NCBI GenBank assembly: GCA_001770015.1
Contig: MEQB01000001.1
Coordinates: forward strand, 1 to 64,000
Direction: 5' to 3'
From: Bdellovibrionales bacterium RIFOXYC1_FULL_37_79
GTDB taxonomy: Bacteria > Bdellovibrionota > Bacteriovoracia > Bacteriovoracales > Bacteriovoracaceae
Length of the DNA stretch: 64,000 nucleotides
A program made the position numbers and the translations under genes. Positions 24,916 through 34,386 of the stretch are shown here, in pieces (within the stretch, counting starts at the first letter, position 1; the number at the start of each line of letters is the position of its first letter). The notes below the pieces were generated by a model that was not told the DNA's origin, did no database searches, and saw only the letters and a program-made list of their open reading frames with translations.

Positions 24916-26373
24916 GTGCTATCACATACCAATGAAGAAACTTGTTTAAGTGGTTCCATCTTTGAAGTAAGATTGCTTATATCGGAAATACAAGAGGCAA
25001 GAAAAATATCTTCCGTGTTCAGACAGGCCCAAATTATTCCCCATATCTATGAAGAATTTTCGGAATTTTATAGGGATTCTGTTCAAGCTGAAGGCCCCTC
25101 CTTATGCATAATTGATGTCAAAAAGATGAGCCAAGGAATGATAAAACTGAAAGGGTTACCAGGGGTGAAAAATGAATCACTTCATCTGGTTTTTTATTAT
25201 TCTGATGATTCACTTCCTTTGCTTTATTCCACTTACGAAATGTTTAATTTTGGCTTGATCAGAAAATCTGAAGATTATGGCGGGCAGATCAAATCGGTGC
25301 TTAGAAGATATAATCTGTACAGATATCAAGATCACCAGATTAAAATTTTAAATGATGAGATGCTTGACACCAAATCAGTTAATCAAAAAACTTTTGCTCT
25401 TTTAGAGGAGCAAAAGGAAAAGAACTACTACCAAGATCGCTTGTTTCAAATTTGTGAAGAATTTGAACGGGAAAAAAGTAATATTAGTTTCTTTGAGGCA
25501 CTGGAAGATGTGTTTATGAAAGTGGAGGAGTTTGTCGGGTTTTCCTATATGGAATTATCCACCAACGGTCTTAAACTGTTATCCCCGCCTTCCGGCAATA
25601 AAAAATTTCATAAACTTCCGGCTTTGTGGCTGGGGCAGGAACTTCATGAAGGCATAGAATTTTTTGCTCAGAATATGGCAAATCAGGTGGCTTTGGAGGT
25701 ATTGGGGGCAGATGTGATGTGCCTGACCATCAAAGGGCGGCTAACCAATCCTGAAGCACTGATTTTTGTTAAAGTTGACAATGAGGATTTTTTAAACCAA
25801 TTCAGGTGGAATAACTTTGAAGACTATTTATCCAACGTTTTTGCCTATTTTTATGCCCAAAAAGTGCAAGCACCAAATCAAATATCAAATTATCTGGACG
25901 GGTTTTTGTTTTTAGAGAAGCTTGATGAAAATAGATTTTATCAAAACAAGAGTGAAAAGCTTTACTTGGTGGATGTCAATCTCACCGACTTGTCCAATTT
26001 AATTTCAAAAAAATCGGAGCTTCGCTTTTATTGGAAAGATTTCTATTTGGACTTTATCAGAAGTCTTCGGATCAAATATAGTAGTGATTTTTATTACACC
26101 ACCACTAATGCCAAACATCTTTCTTTTCTGGTAGATCGAGAAAAAAGTGAGATCTTTTTACGTTCCGTTAAAGAATTTGCGAAAAGGTTTCCCTATTGGA
26201 AATATTTTGAGGATCGTGAATTTATTTTTACCAAGGATGTGGAAGTGGTGGTGAGATCCCTACCCGTGTCTTCATTAGCGTACTTATCCTACATAAATAA
26301 TGCGGAGAATGTTTATTCCAATATGCCACTGAATAACTCCTCACCGGTCATCTCCACTGAAGTCGTGCAATAA
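24916..26373 (+). CDS. large unknown protein with a receiver-like N-terminal domain
   Basis: The 485 residues start with a response-regulator-like fold (about 12-130: VRLLISEIQEARKI, LCIIDVKKM, LVFYYSD, FGLIRKSED) that lacks the usual phospho-acceptor context, so it is probably a pseudo-receiver. A helical linker (about 145-190) leads to a GAF-like middle (about 195-320) and a C-terminal region (about 335-460) reminiscent of a degenerate GGDEF fold, without GGDEF or EAL residues. GTG start with AGGAG six bases upstream. No transmembrane segment. Function unknown; these domain assignments are impressions of fold. Confidence 0.5.
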   Translation: MLSHTNEETCLSGSIFEVRLLISEIQEARKISSVFRQAQIIPHIYEEFSEFYRDSVQAEGPSLCIIDVKKMSQGMIKLKGLPGVKNESLHLVFYYSDDSLPLLYSTYEMFNFGLIRKSEDYGGQIKSVLRRYNLYRYQDHQIKILNDEMLDTKSVNQKTFALLEEQKEKNYYQDRLFQICEEFEREKSNISFFEALEDVFMKVEEFVGFSYMELSTNGLKLLSPPSGNKKFHKLPALWLGQELHEGIEFFAQNMANQVALEVLGADVMCLTIKGRLTNPEALIFVKVDNEDFLNQFRWNNFEDYLSNVFAYFYAQKVQAPNQISNYLDGFLFLEKLDENRFYQNKSEKLYLVDVNLTDLSNLISKKSELRFYWKDFYLDFIRSLRIKYSSDFYYTTTNAKHLSFLVDREKSEIFLRSVKEFAKRFPYWKYFEDREFIFTKDVEVVVRSLPVSSLAYLSYINNAENVYSNMPLNNSSPVISTEVVQ

Positions 26374-26460
26374 ATTTTTTTTTAATCTATCGTAAACATA
26401 AATATTTTGGTTTAATAATACTGGCTGGTATTTTTAAATAAAACATAAGGAAGTGTTTAC

Positions 26461-27249
26461 TTGCGGTTAATTAAAAGGCTAATTGAAAAATTAGGTTTCT
26501 ATGTAATTGATGTGATCGAAAACCTGGGACAGGTTATTACGTTCATGTATCGATTTTTTTACTGGTGTCATCGACCTCCCTACAGACTTCATCTGATGTT
26601 TGAACAGATCTATTTTGTTGGAAATAAAAGTCTTTTTATTATTATTTTATCGGCATCCTTTACTGGAATGGTTTTTGCGTATCAAACTTATTTTGGGTTT
26701 CAATTAATCTCGGTGGATTCCCTGGTGGGCCCGATCGTTTCCATTTCTCTTGCCAAGGAATTAGCACCGGTTTTAACTGGATTGATTGTGGCAGGCAGGG
26801 CCGGGGCCGCTATGGCAGCACAAATTGGCAGTATGAAAGTGACCGAGCAAATAGATGCCCTGGAGGTGATGGGGATATCTAGCTACCAATACCTGGCAGT
26901 TCCTCGAATCATTGCCGGCACGGTCGCTTTGCCCATGCTTTCAGTGGTTTTTAATCTGGTAGGAAATATAGGCAGCTGGTTTATTGGCACTAAAGCACTG
27001 ATGATTGATGAGGTGATGTATTTTTCCAAATTAAGCGAGTTTATGTTTGTAGAAGATTTAGTACAGGGAATAATTAAGGCTGTGTTTTTTGGATTTATTA
27101 TTTCTGCGGTGGGATGTTATTTTGGGTTTAAGGTTGAAAAAGGCGCTGAAGGAGTGGGTAAAGGTACGAATTTGGCAGTGGTGTGGGGAATGATACTTGT
27201 GCTTATTTTAGATTATTTTCTAACCAGTTTTTTGATTAAAATTTTGTAA
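26461..27249 (+). CDS. mlaE: MlaE-type phospholipid ABC transporter permease
   Basis: The 262-residue membrane protein has the MlaE family core: an N-terminal amphipathic helix, five to six membrane segments, SASFTGMVFAYQTY, the family signature region LAPVLTGLIVAGRAGAAMAA, GSMKVTEQIDALEVM, and a Gly-rich C-terminus. It forms the inner-membrane channel for lipid transport between membranes. The start is TTG with AAGGAAG upstream. It is first of mlaE-mlaF-mlaD, spaced 9 and 45 bases apart. Confidence 0.92.
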   Translation: MRLIKRLIEKLGFYVIDVIENLGQVITFMYRFFYWCHRPPYRLHLMFEQIYFVGNKSLFIIILSASFTGMVFAYQTYFGFQLISVDSLVGPIVSISLAKELAPVLTGLIVAGRAGAAMAAQIGSMKVTEQIDALEVMGISSYQYLAVPRIIAGTVALPMLSVVFNLVGNIGSWFIGTKALMIDEVMYFSKLSEFMFVEDLVQGIIKAVFFGFIISAVGCYFGFKVEKGAEGVGKGTNLAVVWGMILVLILDYFLTSFLIKIL

Positions 27250-27258
27250 GGAAAAAGA

Positions 27259-28005
27259 TTGGATAAAGAAATTATTGTTTCCATAAAAAATTTAACCAAG
27301 ACGTTTGCTGGACACACGGTTTTGGATAATTTGAATTTTGATATTTATAAAAATACAATTACGACCATTCTGGGTTTTTCGGGAGCTGGTAAATCTACAT
27401 TGTTAAAGCATATCTTGGGACTGCTTAAGCCCACAGACGGGGTTATCAACGTACTTGGTAAAAATATATCGAAAATGAATTCGTTTGAAACCAGAGAGTT
27501 TCGTCAAAACTTCGGGATGCTTTTCCAGTATGCAGCCTTGTTTGATTCTATGACGGCATTTGAAAATACGGCCTTTCCTTTGAGAGAATTTACCAAATTA
27601 CCAGAATACGAAATTCATAAGCGAGTTACTGAACTACTTTTATCGGTCAATTTACAAGAGATTGCTTTTAATAAATTACCCTCTGAACTGTCTGGTGGCA
27701 TGAGAAAACGAGTTGGACTCGCCAGGGCCTTGGCCCTATCTCCTCAAATTATTTTGTATGATGAGCCCACCACTGGCCTGGATCCAATTACCACCCGAAT
27801 GGTTAACGAATTGATAAAAAGCACTGCGTTAAAACATAAAGAAAGAGGACTTACCTCTATCGTCATTTCGCATGATGTTAGAGCAACGCTAGAAATTTCC
27901 GACTATGTGGCCTTTCTGGACCATGGTAAAATTATTGAGTACTTACCAGCTTTAGAATTTGCAAATTCGGATAATCCGCTGGTTAAGTCGTTTATTAATC
28001 TTTAG
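27259..28005 (+). CDS. mlaF: MlaF-type ABC transporter ATPase
   Basis: The 248-residue ATPase shows Walker A GFSGAGKST (near 39-47), the Q-loop FGMLFQYAALF, the ABC signature LSGGMRKRVGLARA, Walker B IILYDEPTTGLDP and the switch SHD. All are intact. FQYAALFDSMT is typical of MlaF. The start is TTG. It energises the MlaE permease. Confidence 0.93.
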   Translation: MDKEIIVSIKNLTKTFAGHTVLDNLNFDIYKNTITTILGFSGAGKSTLLKHILGLLKPTDGVINVLGKNISKMNSFETREFRQNFGMLFQYAALFDSMTAFENTAFPLREFTKLPEYEIHKRVTELLLSVNLQEIAFNKLPSELSGGMRKRVGLARALALSPQIILYDEPTTGLDPITTRMVNELIKSTALKHKERGLTSIVISHDVRATLEISDYVAFLDHGKIIEYLPALEFANSDNPLVKSFINL

Positions 28006-28050
28006 GTCAAGGATAGGACTAGGCCTAGATTATTACTTGTGAGATAGTCT

Positions 28051-29424
28051 ATGAACGAGTTTAAAGTCGGTTTGCTTACAGTTTTTACGATTGGTGCGAT
28101 TATTTTTATGTCGCTGAAAGTTACTACCAATCAATCAGGCTTTGGGGATTACGTCCCCTATAAGACAATTGTTGAGGATGCTTCAGGGGTTTTTCCTAAA
28201 ACTCCCATCAAGATTGCGGGAATCAATGCTGGTAGAATAAAAACTATTGAGCTTAGTGATGGTAATCGTGCGCTTATCGAATTCGAGGTTTTAGAAAAAA
28301 TAAAAATATCCAGTGACTCCAAACTTAGAATAAAAACCGTGGGTTTTTTAGGGGATAAATATCTTGAAATAGAAGTTGGCCAAAAAACTGATCGCTTAAA
28401 AGCAGGTTCTTTAATTGGATCATTGGAATCAGGAGGGCTTGGTGATTTAACTAAAAATGCTACTGAGCTTATGGATGATGTACGAGGAATTGTTAAGGAG
28501 TTAAAAACTACTTTAGCTCCGGGAGATAAAAAAGGTCCGCTCTATCAAATTTTGGAAGACTTTAAAATAATTGCTCAAAATACCAAAGGTGCCACTGAAA
28601 AGTTAGATAATATACTGGGGGAAAACCAGACCAAGTTTTCAAATTTTGTAGCTAATCTGGAGAAATTTTCTGAGAAATTAAATTATCACATGGAAACTGG
28701 CAATAAGGATGCTGTGATTTCTGATTTAAAAAACATGATGAAAGAAGCCAATGAGGCCATGAGCGGCCTTAACGAATTGGTGGTTAATTTGCGCAATGGA
28801 AAAGGTACCATGGGAAAACTGCTGGTTGAGGAAGAGATTGCGGATGAAGTAAGGCAGACTCTCGCGGGGGTTAACAAAATGGTTAACAAGGTCAATGCCA
28901 TAAAAACTGAACTCAGTGTGTTTACAGGAGCGAATTCGTTAAATGGTACCACGGCTAGCGGGGGGATACGGATATTTCCTTCACCTGAGCGGTTTTATGA
29001 ACTGGGGATTGTTTCCGCTAAATTTGGAACCCCCTTTGAACAAGTCAAAGAGGAAGATGTCAACGGCGTAAAAACCATTACTCATAAAAAGGAAACGGTA
29101 AAAAATACGTTTAGATTTACTGTGCAAATCGGGCGTAAATTTGATGACTGGGTTTTTAGAGGGGGTTGGATAGAGTCTTCCGCAGGGCTTGGCGTTGATT
29201 ACGAAATAATTGGCAAACGTTGGCTCGCAGGTATTGATGTTTTTGATTACGATGAAGACGAGGGGGGAATTAATTCAAGATTATATACTGAATTTTTGTT
29301 GTGGAATGTGCTGTACGGACGTTTGTCAGCACAAGACATGAGGAAAAAAACTACAGCGACCGGTATGGTTGGGTTGCGGTTTAATGATGATGATATTAAA
29401 AGCTTGATAGGATATTTCTTTTAG
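28051..29424 (+). CDS. mlaD: MlaD/MCE-domain protein with an unusual long C-terminus
   Basis: The 457-residue protein has one N-terminal membrane helix (about 5-22), an MCE domain (about 35-115, VFPKTPIKIAGINAGRIKTI, VGFLGDKYLEIEVG), a long helical part (about 130-280, LNELVVNLRNGKGTMGKLL), and a C-terminal 140 residues of alternating polar/aromatic strands ending in GYFF. E. coli MlaD is 183 residues and stops after a short helix. The final Phe and strand pattern resemble an outer-membrane beta-barrel end (inference), so the protein might bridge the two membranes. Confidence 0.82.
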   Translation: MNEFKVGLLTVFTIGAIIFMSLKVTTNQSGFGDYVPYKTIVEDASGVFPKTPIKIAGINAGRIKTIELSDGNRALIEFEVLEKIKISSDSKLRIKTVGFLGDKYLEIEVGQKTDRLKAGSLIGSLESGGLGDLTKNATELMDDVRGIVKELKTTLAPGDKKGPLYQILEDFKIIAQNTKGATEKLDNILGENQTKFSNFVANLEKFSEKLNYHMETGNKDAVISDLKNMMKEANEAMSGLNELVVNLRNGKGTMGKLLVEEEIADEVRQTLAGVNKMVNKVNAIKTELSVFTGANSLNGTTASGGIRIFPSPERFYELGIVSAKFGTPFEQVKEEDVNGVKTITHKKETVKNTFRFTVQIGRKFDDWVFRGGWIESSAGLGVDYEIIGKRWLAGIDVFDYDEDEGGINSRLYTEFLLWNVLYGRLSAQDMRKKTTATGMVGLRFNDDDIKSLIGYFF

Positions 29425-29433
29425 AAGTAATAA

Positions 29434-31911
29434 ATGGAAAAAAATTGGCTGATTAGAACAACAAAACTAAAAATTTTAGGCCCGGCGTCTAGGGATAAGA
29501 TCATTGAACTAGTGGAGAAGGGTTCGCTAGCATTTGAAGATGAAATTTGCGTAGGAAATGGTTTTTGGTTTTCGATAAAAGAAAAGGAGTTTTTAAAAAG
29601 ATATCTGTTTGATCAGGAGGTGCAAAATTTCAATCCTATCAGTGAAGCAGAAGTTGTTTTCGGGGGACCTGACTCACCTTCGATCAATGATTGTATTAAT
29701 TTTCCAGTTAAGGGAAATGTGGTGGCGGATGCTGCTAAAAAAATTCTTACCGAACATTTTGATCGAAAGACCAGTCAGGATGTAACCCAGCTTACCAACC
29801 TTGCAGATTTTTTCAAGGTTGCAGATGTGCATAAGAAACTAAAACATGATCAAGGCCCACCAAATAATATATTCAAAGCAACTCCCAAAACTGACGAAAA
29901 TGAACTGACTATGGAAGAAGAGGAGGAATTGGTGATTTACCCGGCGGGGGTAGATCAAGAATTTCCCTCCATTGTATCGCAATCGTTGGGAGCAGCACAA
30001 GATGAGATTTTATCCACCCCCTCTGATGGAAGTGGAATGATTTTGCAGTTGTCCCCTGATAAAATCAGGGTGGAAATGAAAAATAATCAAAAGCCAATGG
30101 ATGGTTTTGAGGTTGATGTGGGGGTGCTCCTGGCCAATAAAAAAAATGGTCATTCTTCTAACCCCGAGGAACAATTAGCAGGACAAAGTATTGCGCTAGA
30201 TGACGAAGACAAGGATGAGGATTCACTTTTTCCATCAATGGACGATTTGGAATTTCCCAGCCAGGAAAATATTGAAGCAGTGAAAAGAGGGGAAAAATTA
30301 CCTACGGTAGCCAAAGAAAAAGTGCAAGAGATTCTAATTGATTTAAAAAAGACCAAGCCGGTGGAAAAAATAATTATCAAAGAGGAAGGGATCAAACCGC
30401 CGGTAAGTCCAGCGAAAACGGTTGATAAAAAAGTAAAAAAGAGTGTTTCTAAAACAGTATCTAAAAAGAAAAAAGGTAAGCCTCACAAGAGCAGAGGTGG
30501 AAATCGAAGAAATTCAACGACAAGTAGCTCCACTAGTAAATTATTGGTGATTGTGGTTACCGCTATCATTTTACTTTATTGTTTGTTTCAATTTACAGAT
30601 ATAATCGCTAAAGAGATCCGACCGTTAGAGGTGGGGAAAAAATTATTGGATTTTCCCCCGCTTATAAATAGTGAGATAGTGATTTCTTCGCAAATGAATC
30701 CGGGAGGATTCCGATTGGAAGAATTTGATGGAGAAATTCCCTCATTTGATTGCCAGAAAATTAATGATTTCTACTATCGACTTAAAATCTTGTTGTATCC
30801 CGGCATTGATAAATGGATGAGAAAAAATTCTATGTCCAAGATATGTCCCTTGGCCAAAAGTGAATTTCTGGCCTTGTTTGATTATCGGTCAAAAAAAATG
30901 ACCAGTGTGGGAGAACTTGAAAAATATCTGAAAAGTTTTAAAATTGATGAACTGCAAATTAAAAAAATATTAGAAATATATTCAGCCAAAAAAGAAATTT
31001 TGAGGCAAGAGGAATATGTTGATTCATTCATTAACTCGGTTCAACACTTTGTGAAGGCCCAAGAAATAGAAACCGAAAAAGTGGTTTATTTTGATAAACA
31101 TTTAGAATTGATGTCGCAAAAATATCCGGATACGATCATCTCATCGTACTTTAAAATGTTAACCTATTGGCAAGTAGGAAACACTTATCAAGTTAAACGA
31201 GTGATGAGCGATGTGGTTAGCACGGGTTTTATACAACTGGTTTTAAAAAATCCGGTCTCTCCGTTTCTTGACCAAAATAAAATGAAAGGTTATGTTAATA
31301 GCATTGTTGGGCTTATGAGGATACTGGAAGCTGATTTTGGCAATAAAATTGAGTATCAGATGATGCTCAATTATCTTTCTTTAACTTATGATACGTTAGA
31401 ATTTTATGAATTAAAAAAAAGAAATAATTGCGATTGGAATATCTCTCAGATATGGGAAAAATCCAAGTCCGTCAATTTTGGGCTTACCTATTTTGCCTTT
31501 TGGGGAAGTTTGCTCCTGTCGTTTGATCAGTCGCTGGCACATGATTATATAAATCAAAGCCTGAGTGTAGAAAATTTAAAAAAAATTGATCGTAACTCAT
31601 TATGGTTTCTTGCTTTTTTCAAGGTGGATGATTTGAAAATCAATCAAATGATGGCAGACAGGATTGCGAAAGAATTATTGACCGACCAAGACGAAGTCGA
31701 TGAACAAACTGTAATCAATTTTTTGCAAAATCAGGTGGTGGTTAAACGATTAATTAGAGAAGATAGTAAATATGCCAAACTAAGCCTTGAACTAGAAATT
31801 GAATTTTATAAGAAGCTTCTTTCCAAAGGACGCAGTGTAGAATATGCCATTTATCAATTGCTTCGAAGAAATCAAATAAAGAACGAGTATTTGTGGTGGT
31901 GGGTTTTATGA
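29434..31911 (+). CDS. 825-residue membrane-anchored protein, GYF_2-like start
   Basis: I cannot name this protein. Residues 1-60 look like a GYF_2-type domain (WLIRTTKLKILGPASRDKI, then a Trp-containing strand). Residues about 60-310 are acidic and low in complexity, 310-360 are strongly Lys/Arg-rich, about 367-389 are a membrane helix (LLVIVVTAIILLYCLFQF), and 400-825 are helical with no metal or nucleotide motif. So a cytoplasmic N-terminus with a large periplasmic C-domain is likely. It starts nine bases after mlaD and overlaps the TsaC gene, so it may belong with lipid transport. Confidence 0.55.
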   Translation: MEKNWLIRTTKLKILGPASRDKIIELVEKGSLAFEDEICVGNGFWFSIKEKEFLKRYLFDQEVQNFNPISEAEVVFGGPDSPSINDCINFPVKGNVVADAAKKILTEHFDRKTSQDVTQLTNLADFFKVADVHKKLKHDQGPPNNIFKATPKTDENELTMEEEEELVIYPAGVDQEFPSIVSQSLGAAQDEILSTPSDGSGMILQLSPDKIRVEMKNNQKPMDGFEVDVGVLLANKKNGHSSNPEEQLAGQSIALDDEDKDEDSLFPSMDDLEFPSQENIEAVKRGEKLPTVAKEKVQEILIDLKKTKPVEKIIIKEEGIKPPVSPAKTVDKKVKKSVSKTVSKKKKGKPHKSRGGNRRNSTTSSSTSKLLVIVVTAIILLYCLFQFTDIIAKEIRPLEVGKKLLDFPPLINSEIVISSQMNPGGFRLEEFDGEIPSFDCQKINDFYYRLKILLYPGIDKWMRKNSMSKICPLAKSEFLALFDYRSKKMTSVGELEKYLKSFKIDELQIKKILEIYSAKKEILRQEEYVDSFINSVQHFVKAQEIETEKVVYFDKHLELMSQKYPDTIISSYFKMLTYWQVGNTYQVKRVMSDVVSTGFIQLVLKNPVSPFLDQNKMKGYVNSIVGLMRILEADFGNKIEYQMMLNYLSLTYDTLEFYELKKRNNCDWNISQIWEKSKSVNFGLTYFAFWGSLLLSFDQSLAHDYINQSLSVENLKKIDRNSLWFLAFFKVDDLKINQMMADRIAKELLTDQDEVDEQTVINFLQNQVVVKRLIREDSKYAKLSLELEIEFYKKLLSKGRSVEYAIYQLLRRNQIKNEYLWWWVL

Positions 31912-32492
31912 GTTACGAAAATATTTATATTTACCCCACCGATACTGTTTGGGGCATGGGAGCAAGCATCTATTTAAAAAAGGCCCAGGAGCAAATCGCG
32001 GAAATCAAAAAGACGTCCGGTCAAAAACCTCTCTCTATGATGTTTTATGATTTGGATGATGTAAAAACTAGTTTTCATTTGCCAGGGTTTATGGACAAAA
32101 CATGGCTACAAGATTTTTTTTCGCTAGAAACCACTCTTGCTGTGGATATGAGTAGGGCCAAGATTGAAATTCCATCATGGATAAATCATGGTGGATCGCT
32201 GGTGGCATTTAGGTGTGTCTCTAATAATGCATTAAAATATATTATGGCAAAAGTGCATGCCCCCATCACCACGACCAGTTTAAATCAAACGGCGAGCCCT
32301 CCCATTACTAATAAAAAAGAGGCCCTCGCCTTTTGTTTAAAGTATTGTAAAAGTGCCCAATTCATTGAGGATGATAATCAAATCCTTTCCGGGCGTTCTT
32401 CCACGTTTGTGCAATTTCATGATTTGCACAAATTTTCCATTCTAAGAAAAGGTGCCTTAAGTGATCGAGTCGAAAGATATTTGGGATTATAA
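31908..32492 (+). CDS. TsaC/Sua5/YrdC-family protein
   Basis: The 194 residues begin YENIYIYPTDTVWGMGASIY, the family's PTDT motif, then a KxxSGQKPLSMMF segment matching the KRP-like nucleotide site, and end near GRSSTFVQF (the SxxSTVV-like motif). Family members make threonylcarbamoyl-AMP for the t6A37 tRNA modification. The ATG overlaps the preceding stop (ATGA); in-frame GTG at 31893 is less likely. The TrmN6-like gene follows with 32 bp overlap, so this may be a tRNA-modification pair. Confidence 0.75.
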   Translation: MSYENIYIYPTDTVWGMGASIYLKKAQEQIAEIKKTSGQKPLSMMFYDLDDVKTSFHLPGFMDKTWLQDFFSLETTLAVDMSRAKIEIPSWINHGGSLVAFRCVSNNALKYIMAKVHAPITTTSLNQTASPPITNKKEALAFCLKYCKSAQFIEDDNQILSGRSSTFVQFHDLHKFSILRKGALSDRVERYLGL

Positions 32493-33093
32493 TCAACCAG
32501 ACTTTTATCATTTTAGTGATGATTCAGTGTGGTTAGCTAAAGTCGTCGCTCAACAACTTAAAAGCGAGGCCACTTTGGGTATGAAGGTGCTTGATCTGTG
32601 TGCAGGTTGTGGAGTGATCGGTATGGAAATTCTTTTGGCACTTGATCGAAGCCTTAGTTTGGATTTTATCGAGATACAAAGATCTTTTTTGAAGCATTTT
32701 GATGTGAATGCAAAACATTTGGGCCGGCTTGGGACAAAGATCAACTTTATCAATCAAGATTTTAGAAAACTTCATAAAAATGATAAATTCAAGGAAGCTT
32801 ATGATCTGGTCGTTTCCAATCCGCCTTACTTTGAAGTTGGTAATAATCGTTTAGGCCCAAGTGACGCAAAAAATATTTGCAGATTTTTTATAAAAGGATC
32901 TTTTGTCGAGTTTTTGCAAGCAGTTTGGTGGGTGACTAAAAAAGGTGGAAGGGTTTTTTTTCTAAGTCGAGGATTTGATGCAAAACAGGTGATGTTGATC
33001 GCAACACAGCTAAATATTAGAATTAAATTAGAGATACTGGAAAAGAAATCAGACACTTCTATTGTTTTGATGTTTGTGGGTGATGAAAATTGA
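32461..33093 (+). CDS. TrmN6/YfiC-like N6-adenine methyltransferase
   Basis: The 210 residues show the SAM motif VLDLCAGCGVIGMEI (about 41-55), LDFIEIQRSF, and the catalytic NPPY motif in VVSNPPYFEVG followed by CRFF, as in tRNA1(Val)-A37 methyltransferase and HemK-type enzymes. The target is probably RNA (inference). GTG start inside the previous gene. The 3' end overlaps the convergent gene by 45 bp. Confidence 0.72.
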   Translation: MIESKDIWDYNQPDFYHFSDDSVWLAKVVAQQLKSEATLGMKVLDLCAGCGVIGMEILLALDRSLSLDFIEIQRSFLKHFDVNAKHLGRLGTKINFINQDFRKLHKNDKFKEAYDLVVSNPPYFEVGNNRLGPSDAKNICRFFIKGSFVEFLQAVWWVTKKGGRVFFLSRGFDAKQVMLIATQLNIRIKLEILEKKSDTSIVLMFVGDEN

Positions 33094-33609
33094 AGTCAGT
33101 AGGTTTTTAGTCTCTTCATCCTCTATATTGCCAAATAAGTTAACGGCTTCTTGTTGGTATTTTAAATATTCGGGTGAAAAGGGGTGGAGATTTGGAGACT
33201 GGAGGGCCTGTTTTTTTAATTCAGTTTCTGTTTGGCATGGGCAAGGTGGAGGGGTATCTAAAATTCGCAGGTTTTGGTTTTTAAAAAAAGTATTATCTGC
33301 TTGAAATTTAATTTTTTTGATTTCATAGGAAAGCTTAGGAATGGTTTTAAAAATTTGGTGTTTAATTTTTTTTTCTAAAAAGCTTAATTCTTGGGCCCAT
33401 TGAGGATGATCGGTTAAGATGGTTAAGGTTTTATGAGTGTTTTTAAGAGGAGTGGAGTGCTGGGCGAGGTGGTTTCCCACAATTTGGGGCCATAATTTTA
33501 TAAGGTCAAAAAATAATGCCTGTTGGTTGGTGGTTCCAGTTTTTCTTTGCGACCTATCTGAACAGGAAATATCAAAACCGGATAAAAATGACTTCAAGTG
33601 TTTAAACAT
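33049..33609 (-). CDS. DciA/DUF721-like protein
   Basis: The 186-residue basic protein has, at about residues 25-105, the DUF721 pattern: LIKLWPQIVGNHLAQHSTPL, then TLTILTDHPQWAQELSFLEKK and helices. DciA loads or regulates the replicative helicase DnaB in bacteria without DnaC. The C-terminal half (105-186) is divergent and polar. It is convergent with the methyltransferase gene, overlapping it by 45 bp, and divergent from lptE. Confidence 0.6.
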   Translation of the reverse strand: MFKHLKSFLSGFDISCSDRSQRKTGTTNQQALFFDLIKLWPQIVGNHLAQHSTPLKNTHKTLTILTDHPQWAQELSFLEKKIKHQIFKTIPKLSYEIKKIKFQADNTFFKNQNLRILDTPPPCPCQTETELKKQALQSPNLHPFSPEYLKYQQEAVNLFGNIEDEETKNLLTSIFITHKHQNNRSV

Positions 33610-33702
33610 ATATTATTTGTTAATTTCCAAGAGAATTTGATTGTATATTATCTGTTTTTTTTATAATTTCAACCTTAATGATCTTATGTAAGAATTGAGA
33701 GT

Positions 33703-34386
33703 ATGAAATTTAGTGTATTATTTCGATCAAATGTAGTTTATGTGATTATTTTTTTATCGTTGAGTTCCTGTTCGGGATACCATTTTAAAAATAAAAATAA
33801 TCCATTCATGGCTTACGAAATTGAATCGATCTCCATTCCGATGTTTGTTAATTGGTCGATTGTGCCTAACGTTTCTGGCCCGATGACAAGTAATTTTATC
33901 AATATGTTGATGAATTATTCTGGGCTTACTATTTATTCGCATGAAAAAACCTCTGCTGATGCAATTTTGGTGGGAATCATTTCCTCCAAGGATAAGACCA
34001 GACAGGTTTATAAGAATAAATCCTACCAGGCCACTGATGGAAATTTGCATGAATCAATTCGTGACAGACGGGATTTTTATATTCCTCAAGAAACTGAAAT
34101 TGCGTTGACTCTTAGGGTATTACTTATTAAAAACCCGCTTCCTCATGAGTATAACGGGATGGTAAAGAATGATGCGGATTATATTCCAGATAAATCCAGA
34201 GTGATTTTTGATGAAAAGATGGAGCTAAATTCCACGATAACCAGATCTATCCTGCCAAATAGCGGGGGAAAAAGTGGGGGAGAAGTAAATTTCACCAAGA
34301 GTAAGAAGGCGCAAAATGATGCCATTTTATCTTTAGTTGATACCGCCACGGAAAAATTTAAAAAAGAGATAATTGATGCATTTTAA
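33703..34386 (+). CDS. lptE: LptE-like LPS assembly lipoprotein
   Basis: The 227-residue protein has a lipoprotein signal (VIIFLSLSSC, lipid on Cys at about 23) and continues CSGYHFKN, the typical LptE opening, followed by the family strand SISIPMFVNW. LptE plugs LptD during LPS export to the outer membrane. Order lptE-holA-like-rpsT supports the call, though leuS is not upstream. It is longer than E. coli LptE (193), and the C-terminal 60 residues are extra. Confidence 0.75.
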   Translation: MKFSVLFRSNVVYVIIFLSLSSCSGYHFKNKNNPFMAYEIESISIPMFVNWSIVPNVSGPMTSNFINMLMNYSGLTIYSHEKTSADAILVGIISSKDKTRQVYKNKSYQATDGNLHESIRDRRDFYIPQETEIALTLRVLLIKNPLPHEYNGMVKNDADYIPDKSRVIFDEKMELNSTITRSILPNSGGKSGGEVNFTKSKKAQNDAILSLVDTATEKFKKEIIDAF

